From Candidatus Bathyarchaeota archaeon RBG_13_60_20 (GTDB lineage Archaea; Thermoproteota; Bathyarchaeia; TCS64): 8,782 nt of DNA. Positions 1 through 6,019 of this stretch are shown piece by piece; the stretch's first letter is position 1, and every line of letters begins with the position of its first letter. The notes beneath the pieces are model-generated. The model was not told the DNA's origin and made no database searches. It was given only the letters and a program-made list of their open reading frames with translations. Where the stretch lies: positions 1 through 8,782 of the forward strand of contig MEZG01000080.1 of NCBI GenBank assembly GCA_001775965.1, written 5' to 3'. Made by a program: the position numbers and the translations under genes.

Positions 1-202
1 CTACAAGGACGGCCAGGTCTTCACCCTGGACAGCCTGGAGATGCCCCAGGGCTTCTGCGGCTCCGCCTGGCAGACCATCTACCCCAACCTGAGGACCCTC
101 TGGTACGGCGGCGACCTCCCCTTCTTCAAGGAGAAGGGCACCTCGGTGACGTGCTGCGCCGACGGCATGCGGCCCGTCATCTTCAAGGTGGAACGCATCT
201 AA
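1..202 (+). CDS. TIGR04076 family small protein, 3' end only
   Basis: This is the last 66 codons of a gene that begins left of the window; the reading frame starts at base 2 and the TAA stop is at 200-202. The visible protein has the motif GFCGSAW near the beginning, a central WYGGDLPFF and the ending CCADGMRPVIFKVERI. The double cysteine followed by DG-RPV-FK-ERI at the very C-terminus is, from memory, the hallmark of the TIGR04076 family, small (roughly 80-110 residue) proteins of unknown biochemical function found in archaea and anaerobic bacteria. Three cysteines remain in this fragment, so a redox or metal role is possible but not shown. Nothing downstream is on the same transcript in an obvious way, because the next 500 bases hold no protein gene. 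Confidence 0.8.
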   Translation, partial: YKDGQVFTLDSLEMPQGFCGSAWQTIYPNLRTLWYGGDLPFFKEKGTSVTCCADGMRPVIFKVERI

Positions 203-233
203 CCCCTACTTTCCTTTGCACCCTATGGTATTG

Positions 234-272
234 GGAACAATCCCGCCTCTGATCAGTTGTTCCTATTCAGAG
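234..272. repeat. Two interlocked inverted repeats (possible pseudoknot or operator)
   Basis: GGAACAA (234-240) is the exact reverse complement of TTGTTCC (257-263), and CTCTGA (247-252) is the exact reverse complement of TCAGAG (267-272). The two pairs cross each other, which is the order of an H-type pseudoknot, and they share the perfect palindrome CTGATCAG (249-256). A smaller competing hairpin, GGGA/TCCC, occupies 233-244. The element lies 31 bases after the upstream stop codon, so it could be an mRNA 3' structure, a pair of alternative hairpins, or a protein-binding site. The third loop would be only 3 bases, which is tight for a 7-pair first stem. Confidence 0.4.
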
Positions 273-342
273 TAACAGGTTCGATTAATACTGAAATTCC
301 GGTAAAAACTGTTGATACGACGTTCATGCGCGGACAACCACG

Positions 343-353
343 TTTTATATTAA
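343..353 (+). promoter_or_regulatory. TATA box of the tRNA-like gene
   Basis: The A/T-only run TTTTATATTAA is centred about 28 bases before the first base of the tRNA-like gene at 376. That is the usual TATA spacing for archaeal stable RNA genes and supports the tRNA locus being, or having been, transcribed. Confidence 0.5.
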
Positions 354-375
354 TATGTGAAACTAACTCTACGCT

Positions 376-447
376 GGAGTGGTAGCTCAGACTGGGAGAG
401 CGGTGGGCTGACTCCTCACTTGTCGAGGTCAAGTCCCTCCCACTCCA
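376..447 (+). tRNA. tRNA-like gene, nominal anticodon GAC (Val), T arm defective
   Basis: The acceptor stem is perfect over seven pairs (GGAGTGG 376-382 with CCACTCC 440-446), followed by discriminator A447 and no encoded CCA. T8 and A9 are present. The D stem is GCTC/GAGC (385-388, 398-401) with a loop containing GGG. The anticodon stem GTGGG/CTCAC (403-407, 415-419) has one G-T pair, and its loop CTGACTC places GAC (Val) at positions 34-36. Position 37 is T, where a purine is normal. The variable loop is TTGTC. The T arm reads GAGG-TCAAGT-CCCTC: compared with the expected GAGGG-TTCAAGT-CCCTC it lacks two bases (a G of the stem and a T of the loop). This may be a pseudo-tRNA, an atypical tRNA or a sequencing error; the identity call is weak. 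Confidence 0.55.
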
Positions 448-467
448 TCGACCGTTAAAAAATGCAA

Positions 468-532
468 GCAAGGCGCGGCGCCCATCCTCGCGGAGTCGGC
501 CACCCATGAAGGGTGTGACTCCTACGCCCTGC
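468..532 (+). ncRNA. Candidate small structured RNA downstream of the tRNA
   Basis: An outer helix can form between 468-475 (GCAAGGCG) and 525-532 (CGCCCTGC) with one A-C mismatch. Inside it, GGAGTC (492-497) pairs perfectly with GACTCC (517-522), and a second stem CACCC/GGGTG (501-505, 511-515) closes a five-base ATGAA loop. The bases 476-491 are left unpaired. The element starts 20 bases after the tRNA-like gene and could share its transcript. No C/D boxes are visible, and the H/ACA layout does not fit well because the right side of the internal loop is only two bases. The evidence is base pairing alone, so this is a candidate only. Confidence 0.25.
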
Positions 533-556
533 TGCAATAATACCTGCAAAACAGAG

Positions 557-565
557 TTATATATT
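557..565 (+). promoter_or_regulatory. Possible TATA box for the amidotransferase gene
   Basis: TTATATATT stands in an AT-rich stretch ahead of the gene at 709. If used, transcription would begin near 590 and leave a leader of roughly 120 bases. A weaker alternative, AAAATATAC at 608-616, would give a leader of about 70 bases. Both agree with the presence of a ribosome binding site before the start codon. The rest of 533-708 shows nothing recognisable. Confidence 0.3.
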
Positions 566-708
566 CATTATGGGATAACACTTAAGCCAAACAAGAGCCC
601 CGTTAGCAAAATATACGATAAATCCAACCCAAGAATTAACCATGTTCTATACAGCCACTGTAATCCCCCGCAAAGCCTATACCCGGCCGACCACAGGAGA
701 TAACCACA

Positions 709-1752
709 ATGTGCCAGCTAGCAGCCTACACGGGTAGACGACCCGTAGCCCCCCTCCTCCTGGACGCCCTGGAGTACCAGGAGCCCCTATACGGGGGCCA
801 CGCCACAGGCATCGCCGCCATAAACGGGGGCAAGATAAACGTAGTAAAGGGCGCGGGTCCCGTCGCCCATGTGATGAAGACCAAGCAGGGCATAGCCAAG
901 GTCAAGGGCACATGCGCCATCGCCCACAGCAGATACAGCGACAACGCCCGGGACAACCCGGACTACAACACCGACGAGATGGCCCACCCCTTCACCAGCG
1001 ACGACGGGAAGCTCGCGCTGATGCACAACGGAGGCATCACCAACTACCGGGAGCTCTGGAAGGAGCTGGAGAAGACACACAAATTCAAGAGCTTCAGCGA
1101 GAAGGTGGACGACATCACCGACAGCGAGGTCGCCGTCCACATGCTCAGCGACGCCCTGGCGACCGGCAAGAACATGGTCCAGGCCTTCCAGGCCATAGCA
1201 CCCCACCTCGAGGGCTTCTTCCTCCTCGCCGCCATCCACGCCGACGAGCCCGAAGTTATCTACATCTGCAACTGGCACCAGCCCTGCTACCTAGCCCTAG
1301 GTGAGAACGAGGCCATGTTCGTCAGCAGCCGACGCGGCCTACGCGACATGTCGGTCTTCATGGACCGCGTCTACCAGCCCCCCAAGAACAGCGTCATACG
1401 CCTCACCCGCACGGCCGTCGAGACCTATCCCATGGACCAGAACCGCACCGTCCCACAGCTACACATGAACGTGTTCCAGGCCAGACGCATGATCACGGAG
1501 ACCCTGCGAGAGGAGGGGCGAAAAGACATCCGCCAGCTCTACTACGAGCTCCACCCAGAGGGCTGGGCAACCGTCCACAACACCCTCAGCAACGAGTGGA
1601 TGACCCACAGGAAGGCTGGGGTCTACATAATGAACCCCTACTTCGAGCTCCTGGAACAGATGACGGAGGACGAGGACATAGACGAGTCCATAGACCCCCG
1701 CACCGAAGGCGGCATAGACGACGTTCCCAGGTTCAGCTACGTGCTGGGATAA
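709..1752 (+). CDS. Stand-alone class II glutamine amidotransferase
   Basis: The 347-residue product starts Met-Cys; removal of Met1 would expose Cys2 as the N-terminal nucleophile that releases ammonia from glutamine. Other Ntn-amidotransferase residues are in place: Arg75 in HSRYS, His93 in AHPF, Asn107-Gly108 in HNGG (oxyanion hole) and Asp138 in ITDSE (substrate amino group). The glutaminase domain covers about residues 1-235. What follows (about 250-347) is a mostly helical tail ending in an acidic stretch. It is neither the SIS domains of GlmS nor the phosphoribosyltransferase of PurF, so the ammonia acceptor is unknown; a partner protein is likely. ATG709 is chosen because Cys must be residue 2 and AGGAG lies at 695-699. 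This is the only ATG start among the intact genes here. The TAA stop is followed after seven bases by the TATA box of the iron operon, so the two units are close but separately started. Confidence 0.88.
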   Translation: MCQLAAYTGRRPVAPLLLDALEYQEPLYGGHATGIAAINGGKINVVKGAGPVAHVMKTKQGIAKVKGTCAIAHSRYSDNARDNPDYNTDEMAHPFTSDDGKLALMHNGGITNYRELWKELEKTHKFKSFSEKVDDITDSEVAVHMLSDALATGKNMVQAFQAIAPHLEGFFLLAAIHADEPEVIYICNWHQPCYLALGENEAMFVSSRRGLRDMSVFMDRVYQPPKNSVIRLTRTAVETYPMDQNRTVPQLHMNVFQARRMITETLREEGRKDIRQLYYELHPEGWATVHNTLSNEWMTHRKAGVYIMNPYFELLEQMTEDEDIDESIDPRTEGGIDDVPRFSYVLG

Positions 1753-1758
1753 GCAACC

Positions 1759-1767
1759 TTTATATTA
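1759..1767 (+). promoter_or_regulatory. TATA box of the dtxR-feoB operon
   Basis: TTTATATTA is centred about 23 bases before the TTG at 1786, which places the expected transcription start at or within a few bases of the start codon. The message is therefore probably leaderless or nearly so, in line with the lack of a Shine-Dalgarno sequence here. Confidence 0.6.
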
Positions 1768-1784
1768 TTTAGGCACACCTAAAT
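1767..1784. promoter_or_regulatory. Palindromic DtxR-type iron operator
   Basis: ATTTAGG (1767-1773) and CCTAAAT (1778-1784) are perfect inverted half-sites around the spacer CACA. The TTAGG...CCTAA core resembles the half-sites bound by DtxR/IdeR proteins. The site abuts the TATA box and ends one base before the repressor's own start codon, so a bound repressor would block either TFB/RNA polymerase loading or initiation. I infer iron-dependent autorepression of the whole dtxR-feoB unit. Confidence 0.65.
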
Positions 1785-1785
1785 T

Positions 1786-2547
1786 TTGATCAGTTTGAGC
1801 AGCGAAAGCGTCGAGGAGTACCTGGAAGCCATCTACAGCTTCAACGAGAAGGGTAAGCTGGCCAAGAACCAAGACCTCTCGAACAAGCTCAAGGTAAGCC
1901 CACCCAGCGTCACCCAGATGATCCAGCGCCTCTCGGAGGAGGGCCTGGTGGACTACGAGCCCTACAAGGGGGCCTCGCTCACGGGCAAGGGCGCAGCCCT
2001 GGCCCAGAAGGTTGTGCGCAAGCACAGACTCCTGGAGCGGTTCCTATGCGACCACCTGGGGCTGCCCCGGGAGAAGGTTCACGGCGAGGCGTGTAAGATG
2101 GAGCACGGGATGAGCGATGAGACCACCGCAGCCCTCTGTAAAGCCCTGAACAACCCTGAGACCTGCCCGGACGACGACCCCATCCCCCCATGCCCCTTAG
2201 ACGTGCACAGCTGCGGGGAATGCGAGGGGGCGCGGATGGGAGAGGGGCACCCCTTGATCACTCAGCTGTCCTACCTTAAGGCCGGGGAGGGCGGCCGCGT
2301 GGCCTTCATGAGGGGGGGTAGGCAGTCGTGCCAGAGGCTGGCGGACATGGGGCTGACCCCCGGCACCTACGTCAAGATGACCAACGCCGCCCCCTTCAGA
2401 GGGCCGGTGAAGGTGGAGGTCCGGGGGACCAGCCTAGCCCTGGGCAGGCAGCTGGCGGCCCAGGTCTTCGTGCAAGTGGAGGACGGGGGGAGGCCCTGGG
2501 AGCACAGCCACCCCCACGGCCCTCACCACAACCAGCAGGGGACCTGA
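1786..2547 (+). CDS. DtxR-family iron-dependent repressor fused to a FeoA domain
   Basis: The 253-residue protein has three parts. Residues 1-70 are the winged helix-turn-helix (SVEEYLEAIY, then SPPSVTQMIQRLSEEGLV). Residues 71-140 are the dimerisation/metal domain. With a constant shift of one from Corynebacterium DtxR, His80, Glu84 and His99 match one metal site and Cys103, Glu106 and His107 (in EACKMEHGMSDE) match the other. The DtxR Met10 position is Glu11, a carboxylate as in MntR. Residues about 156-232 are a FeoA/SH3-like domain with RLADMGLTPG. Cys127, 136, 143 and 146 form a cysteine cluster in the linker, and the C-terminus is His-rich (WEHSHPHGPHH). Fe(II) is the likely co-repressor, given the FeoB partner. 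The TTG at 1786 fits a leaderless start; TTG1795 is possible. The gene sits under an operator it probably binds itself. Confidence 0.88.
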   Translation: MISLSSESVEEYLEAIYSFNEKGKLAKNQDLSNKLKVSPPSVTQMIQRLSEEGLVDYEPYKGASLTGKGAALAQKVVRKHRLLERFLCDHLGLPREKVHGEACKMEHGMSDETTAALCKALNNPETCPDDDPIPPCPLDVHSCGECEGARMGEGHPLITQLSYLKAGEGGRVAFMRGGRQSCQRLADMGLTPGTYVKMTNAAPFRGPVKVEVRGTSLALGRQLAAQVFVQVEDGGRPWEHSHPHGPHHNQQGT

Positions 2548-2557
2548 GGGAGCGGCC

Positions 2558-4486
2558 TTGCCTCGGAGGATAGTCGTCGCGCTAGCCGGTAACGCGAACG
2601 TAGGCAAGAGCGTAATCTTCAACGAGTTGACGGGGCTCCACCAGCACGTGGGCAACTGGCCCGGGAAGACGGTGGAGCGGGCCGAGGGCACCCTGTTCTA
2701 CGGGGACGCAGAGATAGACGTCGTCGACCTGCCCGGCATCTACAGCCTGAGCACATACAGCATCGAGGAGCTGGTGAGCAGGGAGTACATAGCCGTTGAG
2801 CGCCCCGATGTGATAGTTAACGTGGTGGACGCCGGCGCACTGGAGAGGAACCTGGCCTTCACGATCCAGTTGCTGGAGCTGGAGCCGCGGATAGTCATAG
2901 CTCTGAACCAGGTGGACGTGGCCGAGAGCAGGGGCATCATCGTGAGCCCCAGAGAGCTCAGCGACGCCCTCGGGGTCCCGGTGGTGCCGACCGTGGCGGT
3001 TAAGGGGGCCGGCCTCACCGAGCTCATGGCGCAGGTGGTGGAAGCCGCGGAGGCGGGCCGCGACGCCGAGCCGCCGAGGTACGGCCCCGAGGTCGAGGGG
3101 AGGCTGGGGGAGCTGGCTGCGAGCCTGGAGGTTGATCTCCCTTACCCGAGGAGGTGGGTGGCCGTCAAGCTGCTGGAGGGCGACGAGGAGGTGACGCGGC
3201 TCGTGTATGGCTCCCAGCCGGACCTCAGGGCGAAGGTGGTCGCCGCCGTGGCGCGCATCGAGGAGATACACGGCCACGACGCGCCCAGCGTCATCACCTC
3301 AGAGAGATACGCCCTGGCGAGCAGGGTGGCCCGAAGCTGCACGAGAATAGTTTCCCCTGGCAGGACCCTGGGTGACAGGCTCGAGGAGGTCACGAGCCAC
3401 AGGGTGCTCGGCTACGTCTTCATGGTGGCGAGCATCCTGGCCGTGTTCTACGGGATATTCAGCTTCGGCGACTGGCTAGCCGGGCTCATGGGAGAGTTCT
3501 TCGGCGCCGTCCAGGCCGCGTACTATGTGGCCGTGGGTGAAGGCGCGGCGGCCCGGTTCCTCTGGAGCGCCCTGGCGGATGGCCTGATCGGGGGCCTGGT
3601 GGTCGCGTTGCCCTATATCGGCCCCTTCTACCTGGTGCTGTCGGTGCTGGAGGACTCCGGGTACCTGGCCCGTGTCGCGTTCCTCATGGACTCGGCGATG
3701 CACGCCATCGGCCTCCACGGCAAGGGGTTCATCCCCGTGATGCTGGGCTTCGGGTGCAACGTCCCCGCCGTTCTGGCGGCGCGGATAATGGAGACGGAGC
3801 GGGAGCGGCTCATATGCGCCTTCGTGGCGAGCCTTGTGCCGTGCGCGGCCCGCAGCATCGTCATCATGGGGCTGGTGGCCACGTACGTGGGGTTCAGGTG
3901 GGCTCTGCTGCTCTACGTCATCGACTTCATCCTCATCTTCGTCCTAGGGAGGATAGCGTACAGGGTCGCGCCTGACGAGCCGGTGGGGCTCATCATGGAG
4001 ATGCCAGGCTACAGGCTGCCCTCTCTGAGGACCACGACTCAGAGGACGTGGTTCAGGCTGAGGGACTTCGTCTACGAGGCCTTCCCCATCATGGTGGCGG
4101 GTAACCTGGTGATCCAGGTGGCCGCCTCCCTGGGGCTGCTGCGCGCCTTGGAGGGAGCCCTGAGCCCGGTGACGGTGGGGTGGCTCGGCCTGCCCTCCGC
4201 GGCCGGGGTGGTCCTCATCTTCGGCGTCCTGCGCAAGGAGCTGACCCTCATACTTCTGGGGTCCCTCATGGGGTCCACGGACTTCGCCAGCTTCCTGTCC
4301 CCCGTCCAGATGTTCGTCTTCGCCTTCGTGGTGATGGTCTACGTGCCCTGCCTCAGCACGGTGGCGGCCCTGGTAAGGGAGTTCGGCGTGAGGGCCGCGG
4401 CCGTCATAAGCCTGGTGGAGGTCGCCGTGGCCGTAATACTGGGGGGCGTAATACTCAGGGTCCTGCTGCTCCTCGGCCTTCCATGA
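2558..4486 (+). CDS. feoB: FeoB ferrous iron transporter
   Basis: The 642-residue membrane protein imports Fe(II). The N-terminal G domain shows G1 GNANVGKS (residues 11-18), HVGNWPGKTV with Thr38 as G2, G3 DLPG (57-60) and G4 NQVD (117-120), where many FeoB proteins have NKxD. A helical region follows, then about ten hydrophobic segments from residue 280 on. The transport core carries GCNVPA (Cys400), PCAAR (Cys429), RKELTLILL and YVPCLST (Cys598), all typical FeoB motifs. It is shorter than the 773-residue E. coli protein. The TTG start lies 10 bases after the repressor stop, and the Shine-Dalgarno GAGGG (2546-2550) overlaps that stop, so translation is probably coupled. No separate feoA or feoC is present; the FeoA function may sit in the fused repressor. 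The stop is TGA at 4484-4486. Confidence 0.95.
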   Translation: MPRRIVVALAGNANVGKSVIFNELTGLHQHVGNWPGKTVERAEGTLFYGDAEIDVVDLPGIYSLSTYSIEELVSREYIAVERPDVIVNVVDAGALERNLAFTIQLLELEPRIVIALNQVDVAESRGIIVSPRELSDALGVPVVPTVAVKGAGLTELMAQVVEAAEAGRDAEPPRYGPEVEGRLGELAASLEVDLPYPRRWVAVKLLEGDEEVTRLVYGSQPDLRAKVVAAVARIEEIHGHDAPSVITSERYALASRVARSCTRIVSPGRTLGDRLEEVTSHRVLGYVFMVASILAVFYGIFSFGDWLAGLMGEFFGAVQAAYYVAVGEGAAARFLWSALADGLIGGLVVALPYIGPFYLVLSVLEDSGYLARVAFLMDSAMHAIGLHGKGFIPVMLGFGCNVPAVLAARIMETERERLICAFVASLVPCAARSIVIMGLVATYVGFRWALLLYVIDFILIFVLGRIAYRVAPDEPVGLIMEMPGYRLPSLRTTTQRTWFRLRDFVYEAFPIMVAGNLVIQVAASLGLLRALEGALSPVTVGWLGLPSAAGVVLIFGVLRKELTLILLGSLMGSTDFASFLSPVQMFVFAFVVMVYVPCLSTVAALVREFGVRAAAVISLVEVAVAVILGGVILRVLLLLGLP

Positions 4487-4532
4487 GTATTAGGACGTAT
4501 TACGGTGATAATACCTCGGTTGGACCGTATTA
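4434..4532. repeat. Cluster of complementary GTATTA/TAATAC hexamers between convergent genes
   Basis: TAATAC occurs at 4434-4439, 4449-4454 and 4509-4514, and its complement GTATTA at 4487-4492, 4497-4502 and 4527-4532. The adjacent copies 4497-4502 and 4509-4514 form a perfect six-pair hairpin with a CGGTGA loop; the other copies allow competing hairpins. The first two copies are inside the feoB coding end, and the last overlaps the stop codon of the minus-strand kinase gene. The position suits a two-way 3'-end structure or terminator for the convergent messages, although there is no T-rich tract. Confidence 0.45.
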
Positions 4533-5195
4533 GAGGCCGGGGCTCATGTGTGTGACGCGTGGGCTCTCCGGGTCGTTGTTGTCAATCACTATGTCCGCCC
4601 TCCTCCCAGGTGCCGCGTGGAGGTGATACAGTTTCTGGCCCGGGACGTACCTCTGCGCGTAAAGCGTCTCAGCATCAGAGTCGCCCGGGATCCTCCTCAG
4701 CCCCCTCCTCGTCATTTCGTCGAAGGTTATATCCAGGAATATTCGGAGGTCCCAGAGGCTTAACAGCTCGGGGCGGAGAAGGAAGACGCCGTCGAACAGC
4801 AGGACCGAGTCGGCCTGCGCCTTCCTAGGCGCGGACTGCAGCCACCTATCCTGCCTGTAGTCGAATACAGCTTCCCGGTACATTAGGTCACCTCTAGGGC
4901 CCAGCGGCAGGAGTAACGCGTCTAAGAGAGCCCTGTAGTTGAAGCTGTCGAGGTAGTAGCCCTCCGGGCTGAGGCGACCCCTCTGGTACCTGACGGTGCT
5001 GGGGTTGTGGAACCCGTCCACCGAGGCCCTGATGACGGGTCTGCCGTACTTCTCCACGTGGGCTTTCAGCTGATCAGCGAAGGTGGACTTCCCCGCTGCG
5101 TCCACGCCGTCTATAGCTACCCTGGTGGGGTGGCTACGCTCGATGTTGGTGATGAACTCTGCTATGCTTCTCAGCAGGGATTCGCGGCTCTCCAA
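4530..5195 (-). CDS. Uridine-kinase-like P-loop nucleoside kinase
   Basis: The 221-residue protein resembles the uridine kinase/phosphoribulokinase group (COG0572-like), which phosphorylates a nucleoside or similar small substrate using ATP. A Walker A loop GVDAAGKST lies at residues 30-38. DGFHNP (60-65) holds the Asp-His pair that contacts the substrate in uridine kinases. FDGVFLLRPEL (134-144) is the Walker-B-like strand and RRGLRR (163-168) a probable lid. RYVPGQKLY and ADIVIDNNDP follow near the end. The length is normal for the family. The TTG start is preferred because GAGGAG stands six bases before it; the upstream ATG at 5220 is in another frame. A TATA-like GATATAATC (5227-5235, minus) may give it its own promoter, 61 bases after the RraA-like gene. 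The substrate is not certain: uridine is a guess from the family. Confidence 0.8.
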   Translation of the reverse strand: MESRESLLRSIAEFITNIERSHPTRVAIDGVDAAGKSTFADQLKAHVEKYGRPVIRASVDGFHNPSTVRYQRGRLSPEGYYLDSFNYRALLDALLLPLGPRGDLMYREAVFDYRQDRWLQSAPRKAQADSVLLFDGVFLLRPELLSLWDLRIFLDITFDEMTRRGLRRIPGDSDAETLYAQRYVPGQKLYHLHAAPGRRADIVIDNNDPESPRVTHMSPGL

Positions 5196-5256
5196 GCTGT
5201 GCTCCTCGTATGTCTTCCATTTACTTGATTATATCTCTGACTTGTGGTTTATGGGT

Positions 5257-5904
5257 TTAGACGGTGCCGTACTTCTTGTAGACGTCTCCGAGGCCGGCCC
5301 CCCTACTGAGCTCGTCCCGCGTCTTTGTCTCCCTGTCCACGACGCCCAGCGCCCTCTGGACTACATCCTCCGCGGCGTCCCTAGGCACCACGACGACGCC
5401 GTCCAGGTCAGCGACCACGAGGTCGCCCGGGTGAACCTTCACGCCTCCCACCTCCACGGGGCAGTTGTAGTCCACGGCTACTACGCGACCCTTGCTGCTT
5501 ACAGGCCTGACGCCCCGGCAGAAAACGGGGAACCCCATCTTTCTGATGAGCTTGACGTCGCGGGCCAGGCCGTCTATGACGGCGCCCGAGGCGCCCCTGT
5601 AGGTGGCGGCCGTTGATAGGAGCTCGCCCCAGAGGGCCGCTCGGGTGCTGCCATTGCTGCAGACCACCATGACCTCGTCCTTGCCGAGGCTGTCTATGGC
5701 CCGGAACTGGAGGGTGAAGGTGTCCCTGGCCTCGTTGTACTGGTCCGCCATCAGCATGGTGAAGGCGGTGCCCGCGGCGGATGTGTCGTCGCTGAGGGGG
5801 CGGATGCCCGCGTCCATGGCCTGGCCTCTGAGCCCCATGCCGTCCAGTACATCGGAAACGACGCTGCTGCCCAGCCTCTCCCTCACTGTGTCCAAGTCAA
5901 CCAA
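5257..5904 (-). CDS. RraA/HMG-aldolase-like family protein
   Basis: The 215-residue product belongs to the RraA-like superfamily, often misnamed dimethylmenaquinone methyltransferase. The signature is complete: GELLSTAA (residues 93-100), then GAVIDGLARD (107-116), with Arg115 and Asp116 equivalent to the catalytic Arg and metal-binding Asp of 4-hydroxy-4-methyl-2-oxoglutarate aldolases, and PGDLVVADLDGVVVVP (159-174). Such enzymes use a divalent metal for retro-aldol cleavage or oxaloacetate decarboxylation; the RraA members that inhibit RNase E are an unlikely model in an archaeon. The real substrate cannot be read from the sequence. The TTG start has no clear Shine-Dalgarno; a TATA-like TTAATAATATAG on the minus strand (5935-5946) lies about 35 bases upstream, so the leader should be short. 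The uridine-kinase-like gene follows on the same strand. Confidence 0.85.
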   Translation of the reverse strand: MVDLDTVRERLGSSVVSDVLDGMGLRGQAMDAGIRPLSDDTSAAGTAFTMLMADQYNEARDTFTLQFRAIDSLGKDEVMVVCSNGSTRAALWGELLSTAATYRGASGAVIDGLARDVKLIRKMGFPVFCRGVRPVSSKGRVVAVDYNCPVEVGGVKVHPGDLVVADLDGVVVVPRDAAEDVVQRALGVVDRETKTRDELSRGAGLGDVYKKYGTV

Positions 5905-5934
5905 CTGTATCCAGCTTAGATGCGCGGCTCAGGC

Positions 5935-5946
5935 TATATTATTAAC
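5935..5946 (-). promoter_or_regulatory. TATA box of the RraA-like gene
   Basis: On the minus strand TTAATAATATAG stands about 35 bases before the TTG start at 5904. It is the most A/T-rich stretch in this intergenic region and would give a leader of roughly ten bases. Confidence 0.45.
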
Positions 5947-6019
5947 CACACATACGCCGGGGAGAGGTCTCGCTCCTCGCGTGTAGCCAATAAAATACAT
6001 GGACGGGGTACGTTTCTCT

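Noticed and set aside
376..447. The tRNA-like gene as an integration (att) site of a mobile element
   Set aside because: There is no integrase, no direct repeat of the tRNA 3' end and no change in gene content around it.
468..532. Assignment of the candidate RNA as a C/D or H/ACA guide RNA
   Set aside because: No RTGATGA or CTGA boxes are present, and the internal loop has only two bases on its right side with no clear ACA directly after the lower stem.
253..549. A 98-codon open frame on the minus strand
   Set aside because: It runs antisense across the tRNA-like gene and has no domain or start signal.
506..703. A 65-codon open frame on the plus strand ahead of the amidotransferase gene
   Set aside because: Its composition follows the AT-rich intergenic DNA, it overlaps the candidate RNA hairpin and promoter region, and it resembles no protein I know.
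2582..3277. A 231-codon minus-strand frame inside feoB
   Set aside because: It is antisense to the strongly conserved FeoB G domain and shows no protein motif of its own.
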